Positions 37,727 to 47,553 of a DNA stretch of 64,000 bases are shown here, in pieces. The stretch covers positions 496,001-560,000 of the forward strand of contig NZ_AP021870.1 in the NCBI RefSeq assembly GCF_026001925.1, given 5' to 3'. The position numbers and the translations under genes are program-made. The stretch comes from Vibrio gangliei. Its GTDB lineage: Bacteria; Pseudomonadota; Gammaproteobacteria; Enterobacterales; Vibrionaceae. Below the pieces are notes generated by a model, which worked only from the letters and a program-made list of their open reading frames with translations, was not told where the DNA came from and searched no databases. How positions within the stretch are numbered: the stretch's first letter is position 1; the number at the start of each line of letters is the position of its first letter.

Positions 37727-38455
37727 CTATTTTTTCATCGCTTCGATGATTAACATCATCGGGCGACGTAACTCATCATGCCACCCCATTTCTTCTACTA
37801 ATTTATCTGATGGTTTAGGCTCTACAACCGCTTGAATGTCAAAGCCTGAATCTAACAATAAAGTGATATGGCTTTCCATCGTACGGTGATATTTGACGAC
37901 TTCACTGCCTAAAAATGAGGTTTTGCGTAACCCTTCATGAAAATAATTATCCAGTGGCCAATGCTGAATTTGACCGTCTTGATAATGCCAATCTTGTGAA
38001 GCGTTGGAGGTGAAAATCGGATGTTCTACCGAATAACACAATACGCCACCTGTTTTTAATAACTCAGCTGACTTACGAAATACCGAGGCTAAGTCTTCCA
38101 CATAATGCAAAGCAAGAGAGCTAAAAATGACGTCTAGCGATCCGGGTTCTGCTGTAAAATCCTCAATGGCACACTGTTGATATTCGACATTGTTTGCTGT
38201 AGTCAGTGCTTTTGCTTTGGCTAGCATTTTCTCTGATAGATCGATACCGATCACTTGCGTCGCACCTTGTTCGGCAGCAAATTGGCAATGCCAACCATAA
38301 CCACACCCTAAATCTAAGATCGTTTTCTCTTTTAATTCAGGTAGGTGTGAACGAAACACTTCCCACTCACCGGCCGATGCCAACCCATCTGTTGAGCGAG
38401 GCATCTGGGCATAAGCATCGAAAAAATCAGGATCATCGTATTTATTTTGTTTCAT
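37727..38455 (-). CDS. Class I SAM-dependent methyltransferase
   Basis: The 242-aa protein has motif I ILDLGCGYGWHCQFA (about residues 44-58), motif II VIGIDLSEKML, and the post-motif region LDVIFSSLALHYVEDL of the UbiE/Methyltransf_11 type. The substrate is unknown. The N-terminal KQNKYDDPDFFDAYAQMPRS resembles small-molecule methyltransferases that may be associated with detoxification or tellurite response. It is monocistronic. Confidence 0.85.
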   Translation of the reverse strand: MKQNKYDDPDFFDAYAQMPRSTDGLASAGEWEVFRSHLPELKEKTILDLGCGYGWHCQFAAEQGATQVIGIDLSEKMLAKAKALTTANNVEYQQCAIEDFTAEPGSLDVIFSSLALHYVEDLASVFRKSAELLKTGGVLCYSVEHPIFTSNASQDWHYQDGQIQHWPLDNYFHEGLRKTSFLGSEVVKYHRTMESHITLLLDSGFDIQAVVEPKPSDKLVEEMGWHDELRRPMMLIIEAMKK

Positions 38456-38493
38456 ATCATTTACTCATAATTTATCTGCAACGACTTAAATTC

Positions 38494-38790
38494 TTAATGA
38501 ATCATTGCTGCCATTAACGCTAATACACCAACCGAAATCGCCTTTGTCGTGACGATCACCCAAAGGCAATCTTTAAAATCGGCATTCGCAACCGTCTTAA
38601 GTAAATAAAACCAGACAATCAGGCCAAGTATCCAACCGATTGTCGGTATTAAAGAAACCAACGCCACCAGCAAAGTAATCACGAGTAACGAGGTAAAATC
38701 TATGGTTAAAAAAGACAGACGAGATGCGATATACATACAGCAAGCTGTCACTAACCCATCGACAATAAAAGCTAATGCTTCTAACCCCAT
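38494..38790 (-). CDS. Small hypothetical inner-membrane protein
   Basis: The 98-aa protein is almost entirely hydrophobic, with three to four helices (LEALAFIVDGLVTACCMYIA, LLVITLLVALVSLIP, IGWILGLIVWFYLLKTVA, AISVGVLALMAAM). No family is recognised. It has the same direction as its neighbours, with about 40 bp to the methyltransferase gene. Confidence 0.65.
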   Translation of the reverse strand: MGLEALAFIVDGLVTACCMYIASRLSFLTIDFTSLLVITLLVALVSLIPTIGWILGLIVWFYLLKTVANADFKDCLWVIVTTKAISVGVLALMAAMIH

Positions 38791-38841
38791 GATTGACTCT
38801 CTTAGTGTTCGTGTTCCAATACCTTAACGCTAAAAATAAAA

Positions 38842-38874
38842 AACACCAGCACGGCATGATGCACTACTGGCGTT
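38842..38874 (-). terminator. Probable terminator after mogA
   Basis: AACACCAG and CTGGCGTT form an imperfect stem with a 17-base loop; the minus strand continues TTTTATTTTT, 58 bp past the mogA stop. Confidence 0.55.
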
Positions 38875-38932
38875 AATGTTATTGGTTTTACTAAGTGTAT
38901 TACTCTTTAAGGAGCAACAAACTGTACTGTTT

Positions 38933-39466
38933 TTATTTTGCCTTAGGACGAAATGGTTTAATCACACTTTCATCACATTCCAGGAATGGCCCTTCCATCA
39001 AATCAATGCAGTAAGGAATCGCGGGAAAAACAGCATCTAAACATTCACGAATTGATTTTGGTTTACCCGGTAAGTTAACAATTAAGCTACTACCACGTAG
39101 TCCTGCGGTTTGACGCGATAAAATAGCGGTTGGAACAAACTTCAGCGACTCAGCACGCATTAACTCGCCAAAACCCGGCATCATGCGATCACATACCGCT
39201 TCTGTGGCTTCAGGTGTGACATCACGTTTAGCAGGGCCCGTACCTCCCGTAGTAACAACCAGGCTACAGCCGTCTTCGTCCACCATTTTTTTCAGCATAG
39301 CTTCGATTTGATCTTGTTCATCTGGAATAATTTGGTAAACCGGTTCCCATTCAGAAATCAGATACTCATTTAAAGTATCGATGATCGCTTGCCCGGAAAG
39401 ATCCTCATACACCCCTTGGCTCGCACGATCGCTGACAGTCACAATACCGATTTTAGCTTTACTCAT
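38933..39466 (-). CDS. mogA: Molybdopterin adenylyltransferase MogA
   Basis: MogA adenylates molybdopterin before molybdate insertion. The 177-aa protein shows IGIVTVSDRASQGVYED, TTGGTGPAKRDVTPEAT and VPTAILSRQTAGLRGSSLIVNLPGKPKSI, which match E. coli MogA closely. It has its own terminator. Molybdate uptake (modABC, modE) lies about 9 kb away in the window, a related function but a separate unit. Confidence 0.92.
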   Translation of the reverse strand: MSKAKIGIVTVSDRASQGVYEDLSGQAIIDTLNEYLISEWEPVYQIIPDEQDQIEAMLKKMVDEDGCSLVVTTGGTGPAKRDVTPEATEAVCDRMMPGFGELMRAESLKFVPTAILSRQTAGLRGSSLIVNLPGKPKSIRECLDAVFPAIPYCIDLMEGPFLECDESVIKPFRPKAK

Positions 39467-39565
39467 TCCAACAAACCTCTTTTATCTAAAAATCAATTTC
39501 TAGGCGCTAAGATACCTGTTCACTCATTAAATGAACATAGTTACCGCTGAATTTGATGAAAGGCA

Positions 39566-39850
39566 TCATGGTAACTGCTGCCATTCTAAAGTTAAATTTT
39601 CACGATGAGTAAATTGATAAAAATGACTCTCTAATACTGCTTGTACCTTTGCAAGTTTTTCAGCAGTCTCCCCTTCACAACGAAGTTGCAGATGATGAGT
39701 TGTCACCGCTAAATACCCCATTCCAGTTGGAAAATATACACACGCTTCATTTTCACTCCAACTCACTTCCACCTTACGTTGAAAGTGTCTTGCCATTACC
39801 GTTTGATATTTTTCCGCTTTGGTTGTCTCAACCGTTGCCACCAGCTTCAT
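39566..39850 (-). CDS. DUF2218 family protein
   Basis: The 94-aa soluble protein (MKLVATVETTKAEKYQTVMARHFQRKVEVSWSE...) fits DUF2218, small proteins often encoded near TonB-dependent receptors and iron-siderophore genes. It lies downstream of the receptor at 39995 in the same direction, but a strong hairpin separates them. The function is unknown; a role in siderophore or heme use is inferred from context. Confidence 0.75.
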   Translation of the reverse strand: MKLVATVETTKAEKYQTVMARHFQRKVEVSWSENEACVYFPTGMGYLAVTTHHLQLRCEGETAEKLAKVQAVLESHFYQFTHRENLTLEWQQLP

Positions 39851-39879
39851 AGTTCTTTTCTCTGTTATTATGATAAATA

Positions 39880-39909
39880 AAGAGGTAACGAAATCTCTCG
39901 TTACCTCTT
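39880..39909 (-). terminator. Hairpin terminator after the TonB-dependent receptor
   Basis: AAGAGGTAACGA and TCGTTACCTCTT form a 12-bp perfect stem with a 6-base loop, followed on the minus strand by a short T-rich stretch (TATTTAT). The T-run is weak, so some readthrough into the DUF2218 gene is possible. Confidence 0.7.
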
Positions 39910-39994
39910 GGCTTTCAATTTATTACCTTTTGACGTTAGTTATTGTTCGCCATCTTTTATGTTCGCGATAACGAATGTTCACAATAACCGTGCT

Positions 39995-42025
39995 TTAAAA
40001 TTGATAAGCCGCTGAAATTTTATAATTACGCCCAGGTTCATAGTCGGTTAAATCAATGCCTCGTGCGTATCCAGTCCGAGACGCATGAGAGGCATATTCT
40101 TCATTGAAGAGATTATCGATCCCCACCGTAATGGTTAACCCATCAATATAGTTAGGAACCCATTGCGCATAGATATTATGAACATCGTAACCATCTTTAA
40201 TTGGTTCACCGTCTAACACGTTGTCTTCATCCAGTACCCATTGTGAAGTCCATCCAAACAAAGTATCAATATCCACTGCTAGGTAGTCTAAATTAAGCGC
40301 AATGCTGTCGCCCATATCAGAACTACGTCCATTAAATAGGATTGGGGTATCATTGGTTTTATTTTTATTATCAGACTTCGAATAGGATAATTTTGAATTG
40401 AACATGTCATAACCATAATTGACACTCGCTTCAAAACCTGTGATTTCAGCATCACCATCATTGGTAATTAAGTAGCCTCCCGTCGATGCTTGATATTCTT
40501 GCACCAAGTAATCATCTAATTGAGTTTTAAAGACCGTAAAGTTAGATCCAACAAAATGTTTACCAGCTTGATAATGGAACTTAAAGCCACCTTGCGTGTT
40601 AATTCCTGTTTGCGGCTTAACATTGTCATCTAAGGTCGTGACATCTTGGTATTTTACAAAGGTTTCAAGTAATTCAGGCGCTTCATATAAGCTTCGAGAA
40701 GAGGCAAATAAGGTCCAGTGTTCTGTCACTGCCCATTCCGCGCCTAATCCCCAGCCTAGTTTATCGAATGAATCATCGCCGGTGAGCGCATCTCGTTGGC
40801 TATAGTCATAACGTACCCCTGCTGTTACTGAAAAGCTTGGCACTAAATACAACTTTTCTTCGATATAGACCGCCGAAGTGGTCATCTTTTCGCTCATGCT
40901 ATAGCTGCTGCCATATTCACTTTCACTTTTTTGTTGATTGTATTCGCCGCCATAAGTCAATTGGTTTTGCATACCCAACAATACAAAGTCCGATTGTGCT
41001 TTCATATTGGCACCGGTATTGGTGTTGGTTGCAGTATTATCCGTTAAACGGTCTGAAGGCCAATTCACGGCAATATTGGATTCATCACGATTAATTTCCG
41101 TTTGGTTGTAATACAAGGTGGAATCTAGCTTGAAACCATGACCATTATTGGTTTGATAGCCTAATGTATAGGTATTACGCGTATATTTGGTAGGCAATAA
41201 GGTTTGCTCTGATAATCCTTGGTTGGCCGAGCCGGACATATCTGGACGCGGGCTATAATCGCCTTTATCTCGGTAGTAATCGTAACTCAACTCTAATCGG
41301 TTGCTATCGTTAATATCCCAACCAATTTTGGCCAACATATTACCAATAGTGCCGTCTGAACCGATGGTCTCGACACCATTACCATCTTCAAAGTTGTCGC
41401 GATCAATACCATAGACATAGACCATCCCATCAAGGTGATCACTCAGCAATCCATAAACGGTTAAAGACCCTTGTGAATAAGCATTACTTCCATATCCGCC
41501 AAAGATCCTAGCTCCATATTGCTCTCCTGGACGTAGTAAGTCTTTGGCATCTTTGGTTTCAAAATACACCGAGCCGCCTAAACCACCAGAAGTGACCGAG
41601 TTAGCACCAACTTGGATATCAGCCGATTTAATGATGTCAGGGTTAATGGTGAGATTACCGATATGGTGGAACATATTGGCGTGCTGCGATGCACCATCCA
41701 AACGAATATCCAAATCGGACTCATTTAAACCACGGATGTTGATACGTTGGTTCACTGAGTGCGTCCCGCCAACATCGACTCCTGGTATATCACGCAATAA
41801 ATCAGAAAGGTGATCCGCTTGTTTTAGCGAAAGATCATCCGAGGCTAACTGCTGACTACTACTCGAGACTTTTGCACCCCACACCGTGACTTCTTCAAAA
41901 TGGGTTTGAGACTGTGAATCAACTTCTTTCATCTCTGCGGCCTGAGCGCCGTAAATGATGCTGAATCCAAGGGAGGTGATGCCTAAACTCAATGTTGTTG
42001 CCTTGAGTTTGAATTTGGTTTCCAT
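39995..42025 (-). CDS. TonB-dependent outer-membrane receptor (iron-siderophore type)
   Basis: The 676-aa protein has a signal peptide (TTLSLGITSLGFSIIYGAQA), a TonB-box-like EEVTVWG near residue 46, a plug domain (DLLRDIPGVDVGGTHSVNQRINIRGLNESDLDIRLDG) and a 22-strand-type barrel ending YQF, the usual C-terminal Phe. It takes up a ferric siderophore or similar ligand using TonB energy. A Fur box lies 32-44 bp upstream, and the divergent AraC regulator resembles PchR, both pointing to iron. The ligand cannot be read from sequence. Confidence 0.92.
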   Translation of the reverse strand: METKFKLKATTLSLGITSLGFSIIYGAQAAEMKEVDSQSQTHFEEVTVWGAKVSSSSQQLASDDLSLKQADHLSDLLRDIPGVDVGGTHSVNQRINIRGLNESDLDIRLDGASQHANMFHHIGNLTINPDIIKSADIQVGANSVTSGGLGGSVYFETKDAKDLLRPGEQYGARIFGGYGSNAYSQGSLTVYGLLSDHLDGMVYVYGIDRDNFEDGNGVETIGSDGTIGNMLAKIGWDINDSNRLELSYDYYRDKGDYSPRPDMSGSANQGLSEQTLLPTKYTRNTYTLGYQTNNGHGFKLDSTLYYNQTEINRDESNIAVNWPSDRLTDNTATNTNTGANMKAQSDFVLLGMQNQLTYGGEYNQQKSESEYGSSYSMSEKMTTSAVYIEEKLYLVPSFSVTAGVRYDYSQRDALTGDDSFDKLGWGLGAEWAVTEHWTLFASSRSLYEAPELLETFVKYQDVTTLDDNVKPQTGINTQGGFKFHYQAGKHFVGSNFTVFKTQLDDYLVQEYQASTGGYLITNDGDAEITGFEASVNYGYDMFNSKLSYSKSDNKNKTNDTPILFNGRSSDMGDSIALNLDYLAVDIDTLFGWTSQWVLDEDNVLDGEPIKDGYDVHNIYAQWVPNYIDGLTITVGIDNLFNEEYASHASRTGYARGIDLTDYEPGRNYKISAAYQF

Positions 42026-42056
42026 GTTTAAAATTCCTTCATAGAGAAAATAATCA

Positions 42057-42069
42057 AATGATAATCATT
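42057..42069. promoter_or_regulatory. Fur box between the receptor and araC-type regulator
   Basis: AATGATAATCATT is the palindromic core of the Fur consensus. The 19-bp window 42054-42072 agrees at 14 positions. Fur with Fe(II) should repress the receptor and perhaps the regulator. Confidence 0.8.
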
Positions 42070-42169
42070 CGCAAGGATGATATAGTGACTGCTGATAAAT
42101 TAAATAAAATACACTTATGCGAAATCGTATTTGATTTATGAGGAAGACATATTATGAAGGATTCATACC

Positions 42170-43222
42170 ATGGCTGTGCATAGAACTCGCCCTTGCCCAC
42201 AATTAGTGCAGCCAAGCCATGTGGTTTTTACTCAATTAGTCACCAAACACGGCCAAGATGCCGTTATCTGCGAACGCCATTCGCGCCCTTTAGTGACCGG
42301 AAAGTTCTTATCCTATCGCTCACCTACAGGCTTTGTTCTACATGGTGGAAAAACTGATGAATGTATTAAAATGAATACCATATCAAACGCGCCGGCGGGG
42401 GTAATTTTCACTTTACTTTTAGACGGGAAATTAGAGTTTGGCTATGATGATCAAGCATTTACGCTTTCAGCTCAACCAAAGTTCAACCCAACAGGCATTG
42501 GCTTAGCTGTGAATTTAAAACAAGAATCAACTTTTCATCGTCAGATAAGTGAACACAATCACATCGAAAAGTTAAATATCATTATTGACCCTAAATGGTT
42601 TAAGCAACGGGCTTATAAACCACAAGAGCATAGTGATGACGATTCCCGATTAAGCCATTTTTTAAACCAACATTTAGCGCACCAGTCTTTTTCCTTAAAC
42701 CACGATATCCTCAATGCCGCTCAGCAATTAATTTCAACCCCGCCGCCGGAGGATTTTTTAGGAGCTCAACTATTCGACTTGCAAGCACAAACCTTGATTC
42801 ATCAGTTGTTTGAAATATTACTCCCTCAACTGAGTAAACCGACTGACGGCAATTATCAATGTCTTGCAGCCCATCGTTTTCAAGATGAAATGAAGGCGAT
42901 ATTGCAATACATCAATCGCCACCTCAATGACGAGCTTTCATTAGATCAGATTGCCAAACATTGCGCGTTAAGCGTCAGTAGTCTTCAAACGAAATTTAAG
43001 CAACAACTGGGGATGACAGTATTAAACTATGTGCGCCAAAAGCGTCTAGAATTTGCAAAGAAACAACTTCAATTTACCGATTGTACGGTGACTCAAGCTG
43101 CTTATGATGCTCAATATCACCACCCCGGCAATTTTACGATTGCTTTTAAAAAAGCCTTTGGAATGACACCAAATCAATGGTTAGAAAAAACACGTAACGG
43201 AGCCGCTAGTAAGCACTTATAA
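42170..43222 (+). CDS. AraC-family regulator, PchR-like
   Basis: The 350-aa regulator has a diverged N-terminal sensor (about 1-240) and a C-terminal double HTH: LSLDQIAKHCALSVSSLQTKFKQ and TQAAYDAQYHHPGNFTIAFKKAFGMTPNQW. AraC proteins of the PchR group bind the ferric siderophore and activate the receptor gene. Divergent placement from the receptor with a shared Fur box supports this. The start ATG has AAGGA 9 bp upstream. Confidence 0.88.
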   Translation: MAVHRTRPCPQLVQPSHVVFTQLVTKHGQDAVICERHSRPLVTGKFLSYRSPTGFVLHGGKTDECIKMNTISNAPAGVIFTLLLDGKLEFGYDDQAFTLSAQPKFNPTGIGLAVNLKQESTFHRQISEHNHIEKLNIIIDPKWFKQRAYKPQEHSDDDSRLSHFLNQHLAHQSFSLNHDILNAAQQLISTPPPEDFLGAQLFDLQAQTLIHQLFEILLPQLSKPTDGNYQCLAAHRFQDEMKAILQYINRHLNDELSLDQIAKHCALSVSSLQTKFKQQLGMTVLNYVRQKRLEFAKKQLQFTDCTVTQAAYDAQYHHPGNFTIAFKKAFGMTPNQWLEKTRNGAASKHL

Positions 43223-43288
43223 AGATGGATTTCCTTTCAAAACCCTGATATTAATGCTAGAAATATATACATATTAAGGGTTAAGGCG

Positions 43289-43588
43289 ATGACCACACTA
43301 CTGCAAGTACATTTTGCGTTTGAAGGCCCATTTGGCAAAGAAATGGCCGAAGCACTACAAGGATTGGCAGAATCGATTAATCAAGAGCCGGGGTTTATCA
43401 GCAAGATTTGGACAGAAAGCCAAGAGCAAAAAGAAGCGGGTGGCATTTACCTATTTGAAGATCAAGCGTCAGCAAAAGCGTATTTAGAGATGCATTCGGC
43501 AAGATTGAAACAATTTGGCGTTGAACAAGTTCATGCCAAGTTCTTTGAAGTGAACGAGGCATTATCCAAAATTAATCACGGTCTATAA
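43289..43588 (+). CDS. ydhR: YdhR-type putative monooxygenase
   Basis: The 99-aa protein matches E. coli YdhR along its length ([60 protein letters not shown]). It forms a ferredoxin-like dimeric alpha-beta barrel; the family is annotated as monooxygenase by fold. It is 66 bp downstream of the araC-type gene in the same direction, and so may share its transcript. Confidence 0.9.
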   Translation: MTTLLQVHFAFEGPFGKEMAEALQGLAESINQEPGFISKIWTESQEQKEAGGIYLFEDQASAKAYLEMHSARLKQFGVEQVHAKFFEVNEALSKINHGL

Positions 43589-43662
43589 GTCAACTAATGT
43601 GATCAATACAAAACCCGCTGTACAACTAATGACTGCGGCTTTATTCATTGCATGAATGGGTT

Positions 43663-45414
43663 TTACCGATTACTAATCCAAACGGTTTGATATGGTTTGA
43701 GTTCAATCGATGCCAATGACTCGGTAATTTCTTGCCCACTCAAAAGATCTTTCCATTTGTCGGTTTGAATCAGGTTCATATCACCGACATTTAAAGTCTG
43801 TGGCTCAAGGCTGATATTACTCACACAAAATATACTCTGGCGTCTATCAATACTCTGCCGCCAAAAACCAAATAACTCACCACTCAAATGCAAGGTAAAC
43901 TGCACCGCATTAGGGTGAAATGCGGGTTGTTCAGTACGAATTTCAATCAGTTCAGTCATGCGTTGTAGCACTTGGTGATGCTGGCTATGATCTTGCCCGA
44001 GTAAATTTTCAAGCTGCGGATAATCCCAACGATGGCGGTTGATAGAACGGTTTTGATTGGTATTTTCGACTTTGTCATAATCGTTACTCGTTCCCAATAA
44101 ACTATGAATATATAAGCCAGGGATCCCTTCCATCGCAAACATGATCGCATGGGCGCAAATAAAGCGGTCAATACCATATTTATCTGGCCCTTTTTCCGTT
44201 CCCTGCAAAGCATCAAATAGCGCAATATTAATCTCATAAGGTTTACGGTCGCCGTTTTCTGTTGCACGCCAAGACACTAGCCCACCAAATGATTGCATGG
44301 TATTGACTAAAGTATTGATTTCTTTTTCATTCAATAGACCTTCTGCCGGACGTAAACCAATACCATCATGAGAAGCAATAAAGTTAAAGTAAGTCGTTCC
44401 TTGCTGTGCGGGTGGCATCCCCATCATCCAACGCTTTAGATGCTCTCCATTACCGGTAATCAAAGTGTTGACTAATAACGGCGGTAAAGAAAAATTATAA
44501 ATCGCGTGTGCCTCATTGGCGTTACCAAAGTACGTGAGGTTCTCATGATTTGGGATGTTGGTTTCAGTGATAATGATGGCCTGCGGGCACGCTTGTTCAA
44601 TCAAACTCCGTAACAAGCGAATCACTTCATGGGTTTGTGGCAAATTAATACAGTTTGTTCCTAACTCTTTCCATAGAAATGCCACGGCATCGAGTCGAAA
44701 GGTTCTTATACCATGATCCAAATATTGTCGAATGATCGTAACAAAGGCTTTTAATACTTCGGGATTACGGAAATCAAAATCGACCTGATCATGGCTGAAA
44801 GTACACCATACGTATTTCGTCCCTTCTGCGGTCTCGACTTCTTTTAGCAATGGTGAAGTTCTTGGTCTGGTCACCATTGACGTATCAACATCAGGCTGAG
44901 TTGTATAAAAATAATCATAACCAATACCGTCAGATTTAATGAAATTTTGGAACCATGCACTTCGCGCTGAACAATGGTTGATGACCAAATCTGACATCAA
45001 ATTAAACTGGTTGGCAATGGATTCAATATCATCCCAATCACCTAGCCCTTCATTGACGCTAGAATAATCGATGACCGAAAAACCATCGTCCGAACTATAG
45101 GGAAAAAATGGCAAAATATGCACACCATTGATGTGTGGCATGCAATATTGATGGAGAAAAGATTTTAACGTTTGCAGTGGCGTTTCTCCATCTTGATGCA
45201 AGCTATCGCCATAAGTGATCAAAATGGTGTCTTTTTCGCTCCATAACTCTTGAGAAACCGCCATGGGAATCGAGGTATCTAGATTGGGCGATAAACGCAT
45301 GATCCCAAGCAGTTCGTTCGCGAGCCATTCATGTTTCACCTCAAGATCAATGCCTTTGTAGATGACATCAAGGTGATGACAAACCTTCTCGCTGAGTAAA
45401 TTTGATGTCGTCAT
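43663..45414 (-). CDS. GH13_18 sugar phosphorylase, probable glucosylglycerate phosphorylase
   Basis: This 583-aa GH13 enzyme belongs to the sucrose-phosphorylase-like subfamily. The triad is visible: nucleophile Asp242 ([12 protein letters not shown]), acid/base Glu284 (ITETNIP) and Asp350 (ASHDGIG). The subfamily includes sucrose, sucrose-6-phosphate and glucosylglycerate phosphorylases (YcjM group). Because it lies 3 bp after a GT81 synthase and an HAD phosphatase, glucosylglycerate is the most likely substrate, yielding glucose-1-phosphate and glycerate. Sucrose phosphorylase remains an alternative. It is last in a co-directional operon. Confidence 0.82.
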   Translation of the reverse strand: MTTSNLLSEKVCHHLDVIYKGIDLEVKHEWLANELLGIMRLSPNLDTSIPMAVSQELWSEKDTILITYGDSLHQDGETPLQTLKSFLHQYCMPHINGVHILPFFPYSSDDGFSVIDYSSVNEGLGDWDDIESIANQFNLMSDLVINHCSARSAWFQNFIKSDGIGYDYFYTTQPDVDTSMVTRPRTSPLLKEVETAEGTKYVWCTFSHDQVDFDFRNPEVLKAFVTIIRQYLDHGIRTFRLDAVAFLWKELGTNCINLPQTHEVIRLLRSLIEQACPQAIIITETNIPNHENLTYFGNANEAHAIYNFSLPPLLVNTLITGNGEHLKRWMMGMPPAQQGTTYFNFIASHDGIGLRPAEGLLNEKEINTLVNTMQSFGGLVSWRATENGDRKPYEINIALFDALQGTEKGPDKYGIDRFICAHAIMFAMEGIPGLYIHSLLGTSNDYDKVENTNQNRSINRHRWDYPQLENLLGQDHSQHHQVLQRMTELIEIRTEQPAFHPNAVQFTLHLSGELFGFWRQSIDRRQSIFCVSNISLEPQTLNVGDMNLIQTDKWKDLLSGQEITESLASIELKPYQTVWISNR

Positions 45415-45417
45415 CTA

Positions 45418-46641
45418 TTACCCTCCAAATTCTTGGTAGTCTAATTCTACGGCTTCTTTCAAGCGCTCCATAACATCAGGCATCGCACTCACCACACGGT
45501 TCCAACTTGGAATGAATGGCGTTTCCATCGGGTTATCTAAGAAACTTTGACCTGCTTTCATGATATTCTGAGCAAACATTTCCACCGCTTTTTCTTCCAT
45601 GTGCACATCCAGTGTCAAACCATTCATTAAGGCATCATTGTGATAGGCTTCGACAAAATCGAGGGCAATGCGGTAGTAAGTGGCTTTCAATGAACGAAAA
45701 CGCTCGGTATTGAAGGTTTCACCTTGTGTAGCCAGTTTTCTAAACAAGGACTTAGTAATATCAATCGACATTTTAGATAAACCGCCATCGGTTGAATCGA
45801 GAGATAAATCCTGATGTTTATGATCATACGTCTTTGCAATATCCACCTGACATAAGCGATTGCTGGCATAGTTACGGTGCATTTCGGATAGTACGCCAAT
45901 TTCTAAACCCCAATCGCTTGGGATACGAATATCGCTGAGGACATCACGACGGAATGAAAACTCTCCGGCCAGCGAATATTTAAAACTGTCCATATAGTCT
46001 AAATACACACTTGGCCCAGTAACTCGTTTCAAGGCTTTAAGTAGTGGCGTCACCAGTAAACGCGCAACTCGACCATTCATCTTGCCGTTTGCCACCCGTG
46101 CATAATAACCTTTGCAAAATTCATAATTAAAACGTGGGTTGGCGACGGGGTAAATCAAACGTGCGAGTAAATCACGCTCATAAGTGACAATGTCACAGTC
46201 ATGTAGCGCTACAGACTCCGCTTTTCCTGTTGCTAAAACATATCCCATGCAGTACCAGACGTTGCGCCCTTTCCCAAGTTCTTTCGGTGCAAGTCCGAGC
46301 TCTGCCAGTTCTTTATCTAAAGCCTGTAAACGTGGGCCGTCATTCCATAAAATTCTATGGTGCTGTGGCAGTTCTTTAAAAAAGGAAATGGCGTGTTGAT
46401 ATTGAGCTTGATCGGCTCTATCTAAGCCAATCACAATTTGAGAAAGATAAGGGACACTTTTAAGCTCTTGAACAATATTGGGAAGTGCCTCACCTTCCAG
46501 TTCAGAAAATAACGATGGTAAAATTAACCCCATAGAACGTTTATTGGAAAAAGAAACTAAGTCGGCTTCAAGCTCTTCAATTGGTCTTTCCGATAAATTA
46601 TGTAATGTTGTTACGATGCCATTTTGATAAAAGTCAGCCAT
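45418..46641 (-). CDS. GT81-type glycosyltransferase, probable glucosyl-3-phosphoglycerate synthase
   Basis: The 407-aa protein has a GT-A fold of the GpgS/MpgS kind: GKGRNVWYCMGYVLATG, the metal-binding DCD in VALHDCDIVTYERDLLARL, and PSDWGLEIGVLSEMHRN. It should join a nucleotide-sugar glucose to 3-phosphoglycerate, making the precursor of glucosylglycerate, a compatible solute. No signal or membrane segment is present, so it is cytosolic. It sits between the phosphatase and the phosphorylase, in line with the pathway. Mannosyl transfer is the main alternative. Confidence 0.8.
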   Translation of the reverse strand: MADFYQNGIVTTLHNLSERPIEELEADLVSFSNKRSMGLILPSLFSELEGEALPNIVQELKSVPYLSQIVIGLDRADQAQYQHAISFFKELPQHHRILWNDGPRLQALDKELAELGLAPKELGKGRNVWYCMGYVLATGKAESVALHDCDIVTYERDLLARLIYPVANPRFNYEFCKGYYARVANGKMNGRVARLLVTPLLKALKRVTGPSVYLDYMDSFKYSLAGEFSFRRDVLSDIRIPSDWGLEIGVLSEMHRNYASNRLCQVDIAKTYDHKHQDLSLDSTDGGLSKMSIDITKSLFRKLATQGETFNTERFRSLKATYYRIALDFVEAYHNDALMNGLTLDVHMEEKAVEMFAQNIMKAGQSFLDNPMETPFIPSWNRVVSAMPDVMERLKEAVELDYQEFGG

Positions 46642-46698
46642 GATGCCTCCTGCATGTCATGCGTTTTTATTTTATTGTTCGGTTTTTACTGATCATCG

Positions 46699-47553
46699 CT
46701 ATTGCGCTAAGTGCCCTTCTAAGATGTGTTCTATACATTCCACCCAACCACTTGGGCCATATTGTTGACTGTCCACTATATCGTTATCGCGGTCGAGAGC
46801 TGGGAAAGGATGATGTTTAGAGCGAATACGCACCGCAACATCGGCTTTTTCCAGCATGCTGATATCGTTATCGCTGTCACCTAATGCGATGCTATACCAA
46901 TTCTTACATTCATCATGATTTGAAAGAAAAGTCTGTTGAGACATATTCACAACCCATTGCATAGCATGACCTTTGTTTGCGTCACTGCCGATATGAATAA
47001 AACGACCGCCTTTCACAACCGTTGCCCCTTGCTTAACCATGTAGTCGATAAAGTCAGCTTGCTTTGATTCACTTCCAAGCCATTGAATAGGTTCACCAAA
47101 TTCACGCTGATTGGCCAATTTCGCCTCATTTAAGGTTAGCCCTGTCATATCCGCCAAATACGCATCCGTCATTTCACTCATTGGAACGAACAAATCAGCA
47201 AACTCTTGTTTAGCCTTCATAAGCGCTGATTGCCAATGAGATCTGGGCAAAGCAAAGGTTCGACACCAATATTCCTGTACGCTTTCAGTATGCTCAGGCT
47301 GCTGTAAAAAAATGGATTTGGGCAAATAGACCGCAGCACCATTTTCAACAATGAATGGCGATAGCAGGGATAATTTCGCCATCAAATCTTTCAGTTCAGC
47401 GAAAGTTTTGCTGGTATTGGGAATCACGGGGATGTTCCGCTGCGTAAGCTGCTGCAGCAAAGGGGTGACGGCATCAAAGTTGTAATCATCATGATCCAAT
47501 AGTGTGCCGTCAAAGTCGGTAAAGATAAGCGGTTTTGACCAAGGTTTAAGCAT
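46699..47553 (-). CDS. HAD phosphatase, probable glucosyl/mannosyl-3-phosphoglycerate phosphatase
   Basis: This 284-aa HAD-IIB enzyme shows motif I IFTDFDGTLLDHD (Asp13, Asp15), motif II NTSKT, and motif IV ALGDSDNDISML. The pattern FIVENGAAVYLP is typical of mannosyl-3-phosphoglycerate phosphatases. It should remove the phosphate from glucosyl-3-phosphoglycerate. I chose the ATG at 47553, which matches the family start; the open frame extends to 47673 but that part is explained by an overlapping small ORF. The start has no good ribosome site of its own and overlaps the small ORF stop, suggesting coupled translation. Confidence 0.82.
   Translation of the reverse strand: MLKPWSKPLIFTDFDGTLLDHDDYNFDAVTPLLQQLTQRNIPVIPNTSKTFAELKDLMAKLSLLSPFIVENGAAVYLPKSIFLQQPEHTESVQEYWCRTFALPRSHWQSALMKAKQEFADLFVPMSEMTDAYLADMTGLTLNEAKLANQREFGEPIQWLGSESKQADFIDYMVKQGATVVKGGRFIHIGSDANKGHAMQWVVNMSQQTFLSNHDECKNWYSIALGDSDNDISMLEKADVAVRIRSKHHPFPALDRDNDIVDSQQYGPSGWVECIEHILEGHLAQ

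Noticed and set aside
38597..38857. 86-aa ORF overlapping the 98-aa membrane protein
   Set aside because: It is an out-of-frame shadow on the same strand; the 98-aa frame has a coherent membrane profile and a better start.
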